Positions 1 through 8,464 of a stretch of DNA of 64,000 nucleotides are shown here, one piece after another (the first letter of the stretch is position 1; the number at the start of each line of letters is the position of its first letter). A program made the position numbers and the translations under genes. Below the pieces are notes generated by a model. That model saw only the letters and a list, made by a program, of their open reading frames with translations, was not told where the DNA came from and searched no databases. The stretch spans positions 1-64,000 of the forward strand of contig JAHYJR010000002.1 in the NCBI GenBank assembly GCA_019429005.1. The letters are read 5' to 3'. This DNA is from Nanobdellati archaeon (GTDB taxonomy: Archaea; EX4484-52; GLR71).

Positions 1-1
1 T

Positions 2-310
2 GACAATTATTCAAGGTTAAACGATTTCATAACTGCCTGGGAAGACTTTGAAAAGTTAAAGAAAGAAAAAAATTACTTAGACTTTTCAGACCTCAATTAT
101 TATACATTAAAATTATTTCGTGAATTTGGTGCAAATAAAGAACAATCTAAATACATATTCATAGACGAATTTCAAGACACAAACAAATTACAATTTGAAC
201 TGATAGAATTTATCGCAGACCAAAACATAACTGTAGTGGGCGACCCAAACCATAACATCTTCAAAAACTTGTTCGCTCAATCGCAGATGAACAAAATCAT
301 TAAGTGTTGA
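2..310 (+). pseudogene. UvrD/Rep-family helicase fragment
   Basis: An open frame enters from the left edge and encodes the middle of a superfamily 1 ATP-dependent DNA helicase. The Walker B / motif II region reads YIFIDEFQDTNKLQFELIEF, followed by the motif III-like VVGDPN. After about position 250 the helicase similarity is lost and the frame stops at 308-310. The same bases then read as a transposase N-terminus on the minus strand. All motifs after III (IV to VI) are missing, so this piece cannot be a working helicase. It is probably a gene cut by an insertion or rearrangement; a mis-assembly cannot be excluded. Confidence 0.7.
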
Positions 311-604
311 AACTGACGGAATCGTTTTCAATTTCAATATTTTTTGATCAAATTCTGATAAGGATCTTAATAGTTTTTCATAGCCACAATCATAAAAATA
401 ATAAGCAGTAGCCAACCTTATCATTGCACCAACACAGTGTGTTGGTGTTCGAAGATAATATTTTTTCAGAACATAATCTTCAAGCTCAGTGATATCTAAA
501 TGTGCAAGATACTCAAAGAGCGTACAACCATTTTGTGTCAATTCAGTTAATGTTTGTTTTACATAAACACCAGCTGAATACTCCACTGTTATCGCTTTTC
601 TCAT
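247..604 (-). mobile_element. truncated transposase, N-terminal part
   Basis: A minus-strand frame starts at 604 and reads into the helicase fragment; its own sequence probably ends near 247. The residues PSVSTLNDFVHLRLS after a helical region resemble the N-terminal domain of IS4/IS5-type DDE transposases (usual pattern PS.STL..F..RL). No DDE catalytic residues are present because the C-terminal two-thirds are absent. No terminal inverted repeats were recognised. Family assignment is inference from the pattern. The remainder of the frame, to 188, is antisense to the helicase and not meaningful. Confidence 0.5.
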
Positions 605-814
605 GAGCCATTCGAATTGGGAGTATATATAGTTAACTGTTGATAATTCGAATTAGGTCTTCGTTAAAAAAGAGATTACTTTAAAAGGGATTTCCTTAAC
701 TGGATAGTCTCAATATCTTTATATCTCAGAGTATATATTTATGACTATATGGTTAATATAAAAAAGATACAAACATTTTAATCAATATATAAAAGTATAA
801 ATCTAATAAAATTC

Positions 815-1288
815 ATGTTTGACAATTTAATTTCTATATTAAACATTCAAAATCCATGGTTAATTATAGGATTACTTGCAATGGCGCCAATAAGCGAATC
901 TAGAGGTGCAATAATATATGGGATTTCAAAAGGTCTTGATCCATTGAGCGTATTTATAATTTCAGTAGCCTTAAACACATTAGTAATGATTCCCATTCTA
1001 TATCTCCTAAGACAAAAACCGATAATGTTGATGATACACAAAGTAATAGGAAAACGAATAACAAATATACTTGAAAAAAATAAAGAAAAATTTGAATTAT
1101 ATGAAGAACTAACACTTTTTGGTTTTGTTGCAATACCAGCAATAGGAACAGGTGCCTGGACCGGCACATTACTTGCAACAGTTTTAGAACTTGATTTAAA
1201 AAAATCATTTTTGGTCATAACAGCAGGTATTATTGCAGCCGCATTGATTGTATTATTAAGCACAAATGGTTTTTTTTATTTTATTTAA
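815..1288 (+). CDS. small multidrug export family membrane protein (COG2426)
   Basis: This 157-residue integral membrane protein has about four hydrophobic segments. Near the N-terminus it carries PISESRGAIIYGIS and after the middle PAIGTGAWTGTLLA, the two sequence signatures of the small multi-drug export family (PF06695/COG2426). The length matches the family. The family name comes from old annotation and a transport role is not well proven. It is monocistronic, between a decayed margin and a DUF523 gene. The promoter region is AT-rich, and the ATG lies in a leaderless-like context. Confidence 0.8.
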   Translation: MFDNLISILNIQNPWLIIGLLAMAPISESRGAIIYGISKGLDPLSVFIISVALNTLVMIPILYLLRQKPIMLMIHKVIGKRITNILEKNKEKFELYEELTLFGFVAIPAIGTGAWTGTLLATVLELDLKKSFLVITAGIIAAALIVLLSTNGFFYFI

Positions 1289-1353
1289 TGAAATAATTTG
1301 AATCCCAGTTTAAAAATTAACAAACATTTTATATATTACTTAATTTCAATCGT

Positions 1354-1447
1354 ATTATGAAACTTGTAAGTGCTTGTCTGGCTTATCCTTATAACAATAT
1401 AATACATAAGAACTTATAATTATGAAACTTGTAAGTGCTTGTCTGGC
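1354..1447 (+). repeat. 29-bp direct repeat duplicating a gene start
   Basis: Positions 1354-1382 and 1419-1447 are identical over 29 bases and are offset by 65 bases. Each copy includes the start codon and first eight codons of the DUF523 gene. The upstream copy opens a 20-codon frame that stops before the real start at 1422. The bases between the copies do not repeat. It looks like a tandem duplication of the gene start in which the first copy has since diverged. Confidence 0.85.
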
Positions 1448-1829
1448 AGGAATCAATTGTAGATGGAATGGCAAAGCAAAACCGTGTCAAAAAGTTATTG
1501 AATTAGTTCGACAAGGTAAAGCAATTCCAGTCTGTCCTGAACAATTAGGTGGATTAACAACTCCTCGAGAAGCATCAGAACAGAGAGGAGATAAAGTCTT
1601 TACAAAAGAAGGTAAAGATTTAACTCATCCATTTGAAAAAGGTGCAGAAGAAGGATTGAAAATAGCAAAACTTGCAAATTGTAATGAAGCAATTCTAAAG
1701 GCGAACTCGCAGTCATGTGGTTCGAGCAAAGTTTTCGATGGAACTTTCTCAGGTAATTTAGCTGAAGGTGATGGAGTATTTGCAAAACTTCTCAAAAAAA
1801 ATAATATTAAAGTCGTTAGTGAAGAGTAA
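1422..1829 (+). CDS. DUF523 / TudS-like protein
   Basis: This 135-residue protein matches the DUF523 family, some members of which desulfurise 2-thiouracil (TudS) using a [4Fe-4S] cluster. The visible cysteines are in VSACLAGINCRWNG at the N-terminus, in VCPEQLGGL, and in KANSQSCGSSKVFDG near residue 100, at the family's conserved positions. The real start is the second copy of a duplicated start region; the first copy leads into a short dead frame. Its substrate in this organism is not known. Confidence 0.8.
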   Translation: MKLVSACLAGINCRWNGKAKPCQKVIELVRQGKAIPVCPEQLGGLTTPREASEQRGDKVFTKEGKDLTHPFEKGAEEGLKIAKLANCNEAILKANSQSCGSSKVFDGTFSGNLAEGDGVFAKLLKKNNIKVVSEE

Positions 1830-1851
1830 TTTAAAACCCAAAATAAACAAC

Positions 1852-2301
1852 TTAAAAACCAAAAATAAAATAAAACGACATCCAGTTATTTGCTAGATGG
1901 CATATCAAGCTCCCTTTTAATTCATATTTATTGTACACCAGTCCAAAAACAAGACCTATAAACATCATATTAAACGCTTTTAATATACCCCAACCAGATA
2001 CCATATGCCAGAATCCAAATAATATGCTAGATACTATAAGTCCAATATTAAGTAAATTTTTTTTCTTAAACCATTCTAGTATTGTTCGGTGGAATATTAA
2101 TTCTTCAAAAATGGGAGCAACTAATCCTACATAAAGAACCTTAACATACCATGTTGATGATAACCACCAGCTTCCATTTCCTAAAGTAAGTTCTAATGTT
2201 TGCGGGAATGCGACAAACATCCATTTCAGAAAATTATAATTTATTAAGTAAAGAAGTATTCCTATAATTAAAGTATATATAAAATAATTAGACTTCTTCA
2301 T
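1852..2301 (-). CDS. CPBP family intramembrane metalloprotease (Abi-like)
   Basis: This 149-residue multi-pass membrane protein carries the three CPBP/Rce1 motifs: a glutamate pair in IFEELIFHR, FGFWH (FxxxH) and HLANN (HxxxN). In most members the first motif is EExxxR; here a His occupies that place and Arg follows it, a small departure. The family includes Rce1 prenyl-protein proteases and immunity or Abi proteins. No bacteriocin or prenylation partner is seen nearby, so the target is unknown. It is convergent with the DUF523 gene. Confidence 0.75.
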   Translation of the reverse strand: MKKSNYFIYTLIIGILLYLINYNFLKWMFVAFPQTLELTLGNGSWWLSSTWYVKVLYVGLVAPIFEELIFHRTILEWFKKKNLLNIGLIVSSILFGFWHMVSGWGILKAFNMMFIGLVFGLVYNKYELKGSLICHLANNWMSFYFIFGF

Positions 2302-2470
2302 TATTAGAATTATATAGTGTTTTTTAAATCAATTGCTATCTAATTTAGAGTTAAAATTTAGATAAAAATACTTTTTTTTATGTATGTTGAACCTCAAAAA
2401 TAGTATTTTTGAGGATTGAACTATCAAAATTATTTAAACACATAACGAACATAATTATAAGGTAAGATTT

Positions 2471-3232
2471 ATGAACAAAAAATTATTTTCACAAATTGCA
2501 ATTATAGTAATTGTATTAATTTCAGCTCTATATTTAGTTATAGGAAGTGAAAGTGCAAAAATAACAAATTTTGACGAATGCGAGAATGCTGGTTGGCTTT
2601 TACGCAGTATAACTATTTATGATTATGCCGAATATGTTCCAAATGCAATTGAACAGAAATGCACACTTTGGACTGGTACCTTTTTTGTGAAAGAAACTGT
2701 AGAACCTCCATTTATTCCACCTATAACTAATGAACCAGAACCATTACCCCAAACAACAAAAGCGTATGTTTATGATGAGGACTTTGGATATGGTTTTGAG
2801 TATCCTGAAGGATGGGAATTTTATATAAATCTCGCAGACGGTGTTAATGGTTGTGATTCTGAACTAGGTTACGAAGGTTATACTTGTGTTGATTTTGAAA
2901 ATAAAGATATTAAAAAAGTAATTCTGTTTGAAAGTGGGTCGGCACAAATAGATTTCACAGTACAGTCTGCTACAAATATAGAAACTATCACAAATGAATT
3001 CAAGACAATTGCGGAGATGTCTGGTTTAGAGGTTTTAAGTGAGGTTGGAATCTCAATAAATAATGTATATGGGTATGATACACTAACAGGAACTTCTGGA
3101 TGGAAACTAAGACAGGTAGTCTTTATAGATAACGGGACAGTTTACATTTTCAAATATTCTGGCCAAGAAGAATCGTATGATCTGAATGAAGATATTTTTG
3201 AAAATATGATAAATTCATTTAACGTTCAATAA
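2471..3232 (+). CDS. membrane-anchored secreted protein with PsbP-like C-terminal domain
   Basis: This 253-residue protein has an N-terminal membrane anchor or signal (residues about 5-25). A short Cys-containing motif follows (ITNFDECENAGW, later EQKCTLW), like the small motif seen in many secreted DPANN proteins. A Pro-rich linker (about 82-98) leads to a C-terminal domain. That domain opens with FGYGFEYPEGWEFYIN and ends in a beta-rich stretch with FENMINSFNVQ, typical of PsbP-like folds. The function is unknown. It is preceded by a 100-bp AT-rich promoter region and followed by degraded coding sequence. Confidence 0.65.
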   Translation: MNKKLFSQIAIIVIVLISALYLVIGSESAKITNFDECENAGWLLRSITIYDYAEYVPNAIEQKCTLWTGTFFVKETVEPPFIPPITNEPEPLPQTTKAYVYDEDFGYGFEYPEGWEFYINLADGVNGCDSELGYEGYTCVDFENKDIKKVILFESGSAQIDFTVQSATNIETITNEFKTIAEMSGLEVLSEVGISINNVYGYDTLTGTSGWKLRQVVFIDNGTVYIFKYSGQEESYDLNEDIFENMINSFNVQ

Positions 3233-3418
3233 AAATAAAATATTATGATTATACTCTTTTGTATAGTCATAATGTTTATTGAAAAATATGTAACAATATT
3301 AAAAATCTATTTTTGAAGTCTATTTAAAATGTTTTTATTCTTCTATATTCTTACTTAATAAGTACTAACAATCTGTATATTTATAAATATAATTATCAAA
3401 AATTATATTGTGTTTTAA

Positions 3419-3894
3419 ATAAGTGAAGAAGAACAATTAGAAGGACTAATTGTAGATTTTGATGGAGATACAATAAACATATACGATATGATTAGACCGG
3501 GTCATTGGTTTAGCACTGCATATCAAAATAAGATACTTTAGCTTTAGATAAAACATTTGAATTAAATGGCGAGCTAATTGAACCTGATAGTGAGATTATG
3601 CAAAATTTAAATATTGTAACAGGTTATTGTTCTTTAGGTGAAAGTGAAGTTGAAACCGTTTTAAGGTATTTTGTAGGATTAGCTAAACAAGTTGGTAATT
3701 TTGTAGGCTTTTTAGAAGAAGAAATGTACCAATTAATAAATGATTAAAAATTAAGATTTTTTGATATAAGTGATATTAATAGAGCATTAAGTTATAGAGA
3801 TGGAATGGAACACCGAGAGACATATCTTAAGAAAATTGATGTTGAAGGTGAATCTGTTTTGTTTCCAGCTAATCTAAGGATTTTTTTGATATAA
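3419..3894 (+). pseudogene. degraded hypothetical gene
   Basis: Codon-like sequence runs through this interval but is broken three ways. It has no ATG/GTG/TTG at the front (first plausible codon ATA at 3419). There is a one-base frame change near 3530. There is also an in-frame TAA near 3745, between EEEMYQLIND and KLRFFDISDINRAL. The joined product would be about 155 residues, acidic and soluble. No family is recognised. A TATA-like stretch lies near 3380. Confidence 0.6.
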
Positions 3895-4019
3895 ATATTA
3901 TATATAAAACATCCCAACCCTAACCAAACATTTAAATATGAGGCGGTTTAATTTAGTTATATTGTTAAAATAAGGATTATTTTAAATTTTTATTTTTACT
4001 TTTAAATTGAGTTGATAAT

Positions 4020-4454
4020 ATGACAGTAAAGAAAGGAGATAAGATAAAAGTTGATTATACAGGTACTTTAGAAGACGGTACTGTTTTTGATAGTTCAAAA
4101 ACACATGGTCAACCACTTGAATTTGAAGCAGGTGCAGGTCAAGTTATACCAGGTTTTGATAACGCTGTAATTGGTATGGCTAAAGGTGATGAAAAAGAAG
4201 TAACTTTGGAAGTAGAGGATGCTTATGGCGAATATAATGATAAATTAGTAAAAGATATTCCAAAAGAGCAGCTTCCACAAGATCAAGAAGTTAAGCCTGA
4301 GATGATGCTTATGGTAGGTCTTCCAAATGGACAACAAATACCTGCAAAAATTACAGAAGTCGGCGATAAAACAGTAAAAATTGATTTAAATCATCCTCTT
4401 GCAGGACAAGTTTTAAAATTCAAAATAAAAATGATTGAATTCGCTTCAAAATAA
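4020..4454 (+). CDS. FKBP-type peptidyl-prolyl isomerase (SlyD-like)
   Basis: This 144-residue cis-trans prolyl isomerase and chaperone is likely cytosolic. The N-terminal half has the FKBP core (VDYTGTLEDGTVFDSS, GQVIPGFDNAVIGMAKGDEK). An insert-in-flap domain follows from about residue 75 (DAYGEYNDKLVKDIPKEQ), and NHPLAGQVLKFKIKMIE closes the FKBP fold. Length and layout match archaeal short-type FKBPs. An intrinsic hairpin terminator directly follows. It is monocistronic and convergent with the MATE gene. Confidence 0.92.
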   Translation: MTVKKGDKIKVDYTGTLEDGTVFDSSKTHGQPLEFEAGAGQVIPGFDNAVIGMAKGDEKEVTLEVEDAYGEYNDKLVKDIPKEQLPQDQEVKPEMMLMVGLPNGQQIPAKITEVGDKTVKIDLNHPLAGQVLKFKIKMIEFASK

Positions 4455-4456
4455 TT

Positions 4457-4482
4457 GATTGATTTTTAATCAATCTTTTTTT
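4457..4482 (+). terminator. intrinsic-type hairpin terminator after FKBP gene
   Basis: A perfect 8-bp stem (GATTGATT / AATCAATC, 4457-4464 and 4468-4475) with a 3-nt loop is followed by seven T residues. It starts just after the FKBP stop codon and overlaps the end of the convergent MATE gene. Confidence 0.75.
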
Positions 4483-5839
4483 ATTTTTCTTTAATTTTTT
4501 CTATAATTTTTTTCATTATTACATATGCAATTGCACCTGTAATTATAGTGGATACAGTTATTGCTATAAATATACCTTTTAGTCCAAAGATATATGACCC
4601 AAGATAACTAAGTGGGATGTATAATACAAATATCTGAAATAGTATAAGACCTGAAGCAATAATAGGTCTATTTAAAACATTTAACGCTGTTGTAACGTTC
4701 ATTAATATGCCTTGAGCAGCATAGCTTAAAGGTACTATCCCTAAATACAATACAATTATTGATATAATTATTGGGTCGTTACTAAATATTGAAGATATTG
4801 GTTTTGATAAGGCAATTATTGATACAAATAGTGCAATACCCCATATTAACGATAACTTATTTGAATAGTTAAGTGCTTTATTAACTCTTTTGTATTTTTT
4901 AGCAGTCCAATTTTGACCTACAAAAGGCCCGAGTGCTGAAGCTAAGGCAATAAGTGCAGTCATTGCGAAAAATTCAATCCTTGTTGCAACACCAAAGGCA
5001 GCTACGGCTTCAGTACCATATTTTGCAATTAAGCTTAATATTATACCCATAGCAATTGGTTGTAAAATACGTGTAATCGTACTTGGTATACCTATATACA
5101 ATATACCTTTCCAAGATCGTATCAAATCGTTCATTTTGGGTCTTTCGAAAGAGATCATATTTTCACGATAATATAGTACCCATAAGGCCACAAAAAATGT
5201 TACAGCTCTAGCAATAATAGTTGCGATAGCTGCACCTGCAAGTCCCATTTTAGGGAATGGCCCTAAACCAAAAATCAGTATTGGATCAAGTATGAGATTT
5301 ACAGCAACCGCAACAAGCATTATTATACTTGGTGTTTTCATATCACCTGTCGCACGTATTGCATTATTTCCAACCATTGGCACTATAACAAATATTACAC
5401 CAATATACCATATTTCCATGTATTGTTTGATTAAGGGAATAAGCGTGTCTGTTGCTCCAATTAATTTGAATAGTGGTTCAATTGTCATAAAACCAATAAT
5501 TGCTGAAAAAATAACAATAATTAACGAAAGAATAAGACTATCTGTTGTAAGTCTTTGTACTGCCTTGTATTTACCTTTTCCAATAGCTCTTGAAACCATT
5601 GCAGATGTTCCTATACCAAGCCCAAGAGATAGGCTGACAATTACCATTATGACAGGGAATGTAAAACTTAAAGCTGCAAGTTCGTTTATACCAAGCTTTG
5701 CAACAAAGAATGTATCAATAAGGTTAAATGCTACCATCCCAAACATACCAAATATCATTGGTATTGTCATTTTTAGGATTCTTGATTCAACAGGACCATT
5801 AATAAGTTTAGCATTGTTTTCAATTTTCTTTTGATTCAT
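4481..5839 (-). CDS. MATE family efflux transporter
   Basis: This protein of about 452 residues has around twelve membrane segments. LINGPVESRILKMTIPMIFGM at the N-terminus, GIGTSAMVSRAIGKG (about residue 80) and ALGPFVGQNWTAKKYKRV in the second half are typical of MATE cation/drug antiporters. I place the start at the ATG at 5839 because TGAT lies 4 nt before it, the usual spacing here; a TTG at 5878 would add 13 atypical residues. The substrate is not predictable. It is monocistronic and convergent with FKBP. Confidence 0.9.
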   Translation of the reverse strand: MNQKKIENNAKLINGPVESRILKMTIPMIFGMFGMVAFNLIDTFFVAKLGINELAALSFTFPVIMVIVSLSLGLGIGTSAMVSRAIGKGKYKAVQRLTTDSLILSLIIVIFSAIIGFMTIEPLFKLIGATDTLIPLIKQYMEIWYIGVIFVIVPMVGNNAIRATGDMKTPSIIMLVAVAVNLILDPILIFGLGPFPKMGLAGAAIATIIARAVTFFVALWVLYYRENMISFERPKMNDLIRSWKGILYIGIPSTITRILQPIAMGIILSLIAKYGTEAVAAFGVATRIEFFAMTALIALASALGPFVGQNWTAKKYKRVNKALNYSNKLSLIWGIALFVSIIALSKPISSIFSNDPIIISIIVLYLGIVPLSYAAQGILMNVTTALNVLNRPIIASGLILFQIFVLYIPLSYLGSYIFGLKGIFIAITVSTIITGAIAYVIMKKIIEKIKEK

Positions 5840-6144
5840 AAATATCAGTATTTGATTTTTTAGATTAATCAGTATCAACGATAAGATTTAGGTTATAATA
5901 AGATTTGTTTAAAATCTTAAAATAAATTATAAATTTAATTTTTTTTTAAAAAATAGATGTTATAACTATTATCTTGATTATGATTATTAATTAATAAGAT
6001 TTAAATGTTTTTAATTGTTTTGGATCTTTATGTTTTTTTGATTTGAGACTTTTTAGTTTAGCCCCTATTTTTGATTCTTAAAAGAATAGTTTTATTAATA
6101 TATCAAAAGATTAGTTTCCGAAAAGACATTCATCAAAACGCATA
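5840..6144. other. AT-rich intergenic stretch
   Basis: About 300 bases without a supportable gene. I see AT-rich promoter-like sequence for the MATE gene at the left end, then only short broken frames, with no clear RNA gene or repeat. It joins a HIT-like pseudogene, so it is probably eroded coding DNA plus regulatory sequence. Confidence 0.4.
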
Positions 6145-6451
6145 TTAACGACAATAGCCTAATAATAAGTATGCATCTTGATGCCAGTGGACTTTTTTTG
6201 TTTCATCCATGTATATAAGATATACTTTATCTATGTCCAAAGTCTTAAGAAGTGCATTTCGAACCTCACCAACCTTGTCCATAAGAAACTCATAATCATT
6301 TTTTTGTTAATAGGTGTAAATCACTTACATCTTTTTTCCACACAATAACGGTATGACCTTTAGTAATCGGAAAGTTTGCAAGAGGTGCATATAATTTATT
6401 GTCCTCATAAATAATCGCATCTTTGAAAGGTTTAGGGAGTGCAGAATTCAT
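6145..6451 (-). pseudogene. HIT-family protein pseudogene
   Basis: The first frame runs from the ATG at 6451 (DAIIYEDNKLYAPLANFPIT, then KGHTVIVWKKDV) and stops just after a run of seven A residues near 6306. With six A residues it would continue as TKNDYEFLMDKVGEVRNALL through VYLIYMDETKKVHWH. This matches a HIT-like nucleotide hydrolase up to the HxH motif. After HWH the sequence ends early, so the normal HxHxH/VPR end is missing. It is therefore broken by a one-base homopolymer change and also truncated. Confidence 0.6.
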
Positions 6452-6504
6452 AATATATTAAGTATTTTTTAGGTTTATATAGATTGTTTTTTGATATAAT
6501 TGAA

Positions 6505-6517
6505 ACATTTAAAAGAT
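6505..6517 (+). promoter_or_regulatory. TATA box candidate for tRNA-Leu
   Basis: An AT-rich TATA-like element (CATTTAAAAG) is centred about 32 bases before the tRNA 5' end, which fits an archaeal promoter with a short leader. A second AT stretch at 6523-6534 is too close to the gene for the usual spacing. Confidence 0.4.
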
Positions 6518-6543
6518 TATCTCTTAAATATATAATATCTTAG

Positions 6544-6629
6544 GCGGGGGTAGCCTAGCTTGGTCAATGGCGCAGGGTTGAGGGCCCTGTAGTTTAGTAC
6601 TTACGCGAGTTCAAATCTCGTCCCCCGCA
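6544..6629 (+). tRNA. tRNA-Leu (anticodon GAG)
   Basis: This 86-nt class II tRNA has acceptor stem GCGGGGG (6544-6550) pairing with CCCCCGC (6622-6628) and discriminator A at 6629. The anticodon stem CAGGG/CCCTG encloses the loop TTGAGGG with anticodon GAG (Leu, CTC/CTT codons). The long variable arm expected for Leu is present. The T arm is GCGAG-TTCAAAT-CTCGT. CCA is not encoded. No intron is seen. A T-rich run follows and may end transcription. Confidence 0.95.
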
Positions 6630-6683
6630 CTATTTTTCTTATTGCAAAAATACTTTTTTATATTTCTGTAATCAAATTAAATT

Positions 6684-7045
6684 ATGATTAATAATTTGAA
6701 ATCTAATTTAAATAACCTAGCAGACCCAGACCGTGCAAAAAATCTTTTAAGATATTTTAAGACCTGACCAGGTGAGTAAGGTGAAGGGGACATATTTATT
6801 GGTATAACAGTACCAAATTTACGTAAAATCGCAAAAAAGTATAAAGACATATCGCTTGACGAAACAAAACTCTTATTGTCAAGTAAAATCCATGAACACC
6901 GTTTAATCGCTTTATTCATTCTAATCATTAAATATCGGGTTTCAGATGAACCAAATAAAAAAGATATCTTTGATATTTATCTTGATAATATGCAATATAT
7001 AAACAATTGGGATCTGATTGATTCTTCAGCCGGATACATAATCGG
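6684..7045 (+). pseudogene. AlkD-like DNA alkylation repair pseudogene
   Basis: The frame starts at the ATG at 6684 and reads LADPDRAKNLLRYFKT, then TGA, PGE, TAA, GEGDIFIGITVPNLRKIAKK, SSKIHEHRLIALFILIIKYR and YINNWDLIDSSAGYIIGD. This is the HEAT-repeat DNA-alkylation-repair family, whose usual sequence is KxGPGEYGEGD at the same place. The two stops therefore replace a Gly and a Tyr codon. The C-terminal half is gone after about 7045, where an unrelated minus-strand frame begins. Confidence 0.75.
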
Positions 7046-7189
7046 CGATTGTTTTAAATTATCAAAAAGTTGTTGTATCGTATTTTTCTTAGGGTTATAA
7101 CGCTTAATATATTCTTGCTTAGATGTTTTTAGAATAAATTCATTACCATTAAATTTTATATACGTATTCACAATTAACAATGCGACCAT
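7040..7189 (-). pseudogene. short unidentified gene fragment
   Basis: A minus-strand frame starts at the ATG at 7189 (MVALLIVNTYIKFNGNEF) and reads about 48 meaningful residues before entering antisense AlkD sequence. A TATA-like TTTATATGG lies about 40 bases upstream. The start faintly resembles the helix after the active site of Fic/Doc proteins, but without any catalytic motif. I do not assign a function. It is probably the remnant whose insertion or joining truncated the AlkD gene. Confidence 0.3.
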
Positions 7190-7290
7190 TTAAGTATCTT
7201 TTTTTTGAAATTTTCGAAATTGAACCATATAAATAGTATAATTAGACTTGTTTAATAATTTATCTAAAGTAAAACCTAAAACATTTATAT

Positions 7291-8394
7291 CTAACTTTTA
7301 GATACCGAACCATTTGATTTATGATAATGACTTTCTAAGTCCTTATATCCATAAGGTCTTTTTACAGGTTGATTATATCTGAATATTCTTGCAATTGCAA
7401 TTGAATCACCCCTTTTTAATGTTCGAGGAAATCTTTTAAGATATAAATGTGCTGTAATATTTCCCATATATCCGGGATCACCCCATCCAGCGTTTGCAGA
7501 TTGGTTTTCAAAAGTTATCCAGTTTTCTAAACTAAGCTTATTATGACTATATGGAATATTTTGTAGTATTTGCAGTCCAACATTATCTGGTAATTCGATT
7601 CTTGGTTGTAATTGAGCAATAACGGGTTTATTAAGTTCTAATTGTACCGGATTTGTTGTATCTCTTAATATGTAAAGGTCATCTTCAGAATATTTTTGTT
7701 CGGTATCAATTTCTCCGAAACCATCCTTAAATTCAAAGATATGATCGCAGAGATTAAATATAATATATGGTCCAATCATCTCAAAATCCGAATCAGGTAT
7801 GATTTTTTCAGCAATATCTTTAGCTTCGATAGGGTTATTAACAATATAACCATCAGAGGGTTCATATTTTGGATAGAAAAACATTTGTGCAAATTTACTT
7901 TGACCATATAATTTGATTGGATTAGAATTCAAATTTTGTAGGCTAAGATATGGCATACCATTTTCATACTGGATGGAATTGCTTGAAAGTCGTAAACCCA
8001 ACCGCCCTCTACTACTTCGTAAATCAACATCTACAAGATACTTATCTTTATTAAATGAGATATCATCATGTAAAAATACTTCAAAATAAGACTTAGGTGG
8101 TATTATTATAGGAATATCTTTTTCATCTTCATAAATTCTCGCAAAATCTGTGCTTGGTTCAAATTCAAAAGATTGTGGCTGTTTAATGAACGCATCAACA
8201 TTTTGTGCCACTGATTCATCATCATAAACTCGAACTTTACCCATTCGAACATCAAATGTAGCAGGTTGTAACTGGTCGTTCGTATAGTTTGTATTTATTG
8301 TTATGTCACCATCTAAAATAGCTTTTCCAATACCTCTGTCACTTAAGATTTTTGAACTTTGTGCCGATAAAGATAGCTTTATTTTGTCAATCAT
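7291..8394 (-). CDS. dCTP deaminase / dUTPase-family protein, long form
   Basis: This protein of 367 residues fits a two-module dCTP deaminase-type architecture. N-terminal signs are RGIGKAILDGDITI, LQPATFDVRMG and VDLRSSRGRLGLRLSSN. C-terminal signs are NAGWGDPGYMGNITAHLYL, GDSIAIARIF and the tail YGYKDLESHYHKSNG. Single-module archaeal Dcd proteins are about 200 residues; this is almost double and resembles the long bacterial form. It would feed dUTP/dUMP synthesis together with the dCMP deaminase at 37.1 kb. The start is set at 8394 because GTGGAT sits 3 nt before that ATG. Confidence 0.75.
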   Translation of the reverse strand: MIDKIKLSLSAQSSKILSDRGIGKAILDGDITINTNYTNDQLQPATFDVRMGKVRVYDDESVAQNVDAFIKQPQSFEFEPSTDFARIYEDEKDIPIIIPPKSYFEVFLHDDISFNKDKYLVDVDLRSSRGRLGLRLSSNSIQYENGMPYLSLQNLNSNPIKLYGQSKFAQMFFYPKYEPSDGYIVNNPIEAKDIAEKIIPDSDFEMIGPYIIFNLCDHIFEFKDGFGEIDTEQKYSEDDLYILRDTTNPVQLELNKPVIAQLQPRIELPDNVGLQILQNIPYSHNKLSLENWITFENQSANAGWGDPGYMGNITAHLYLKRFPRTLKRGDSIAIARIFRYNQPVKRPYGYKDLESHYHKSNGSVSKS

Positions 8395-8464
8395 CAAATC
8401 CACTTTTTATAGATATATTTAAGCATAAAGTAGATTTTATATAGTTTATTATTATAAACCTAAT

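Noticed and set aside
610..654. Two ATTCGAATT palindromes as IS ends or an operator
   Set aside because: Nine-base palindromes, 36 bases apart, in AT-rich DNA; no matching element at the other end of the transposase fragment.
5292..5834. 180-codon plus-strand frame
   Set aside because: Antisense to the MATE gene; its sequence is only the mirror of a conserved membrane protein.
6765..6780. TGA read as an amino acid (recoding or alternative code)
   Set aside because: TGA ends several intact genes here (for example 19002, 28547, 40264, 56206), and a TAA follows three codons later in the same pseudogene.
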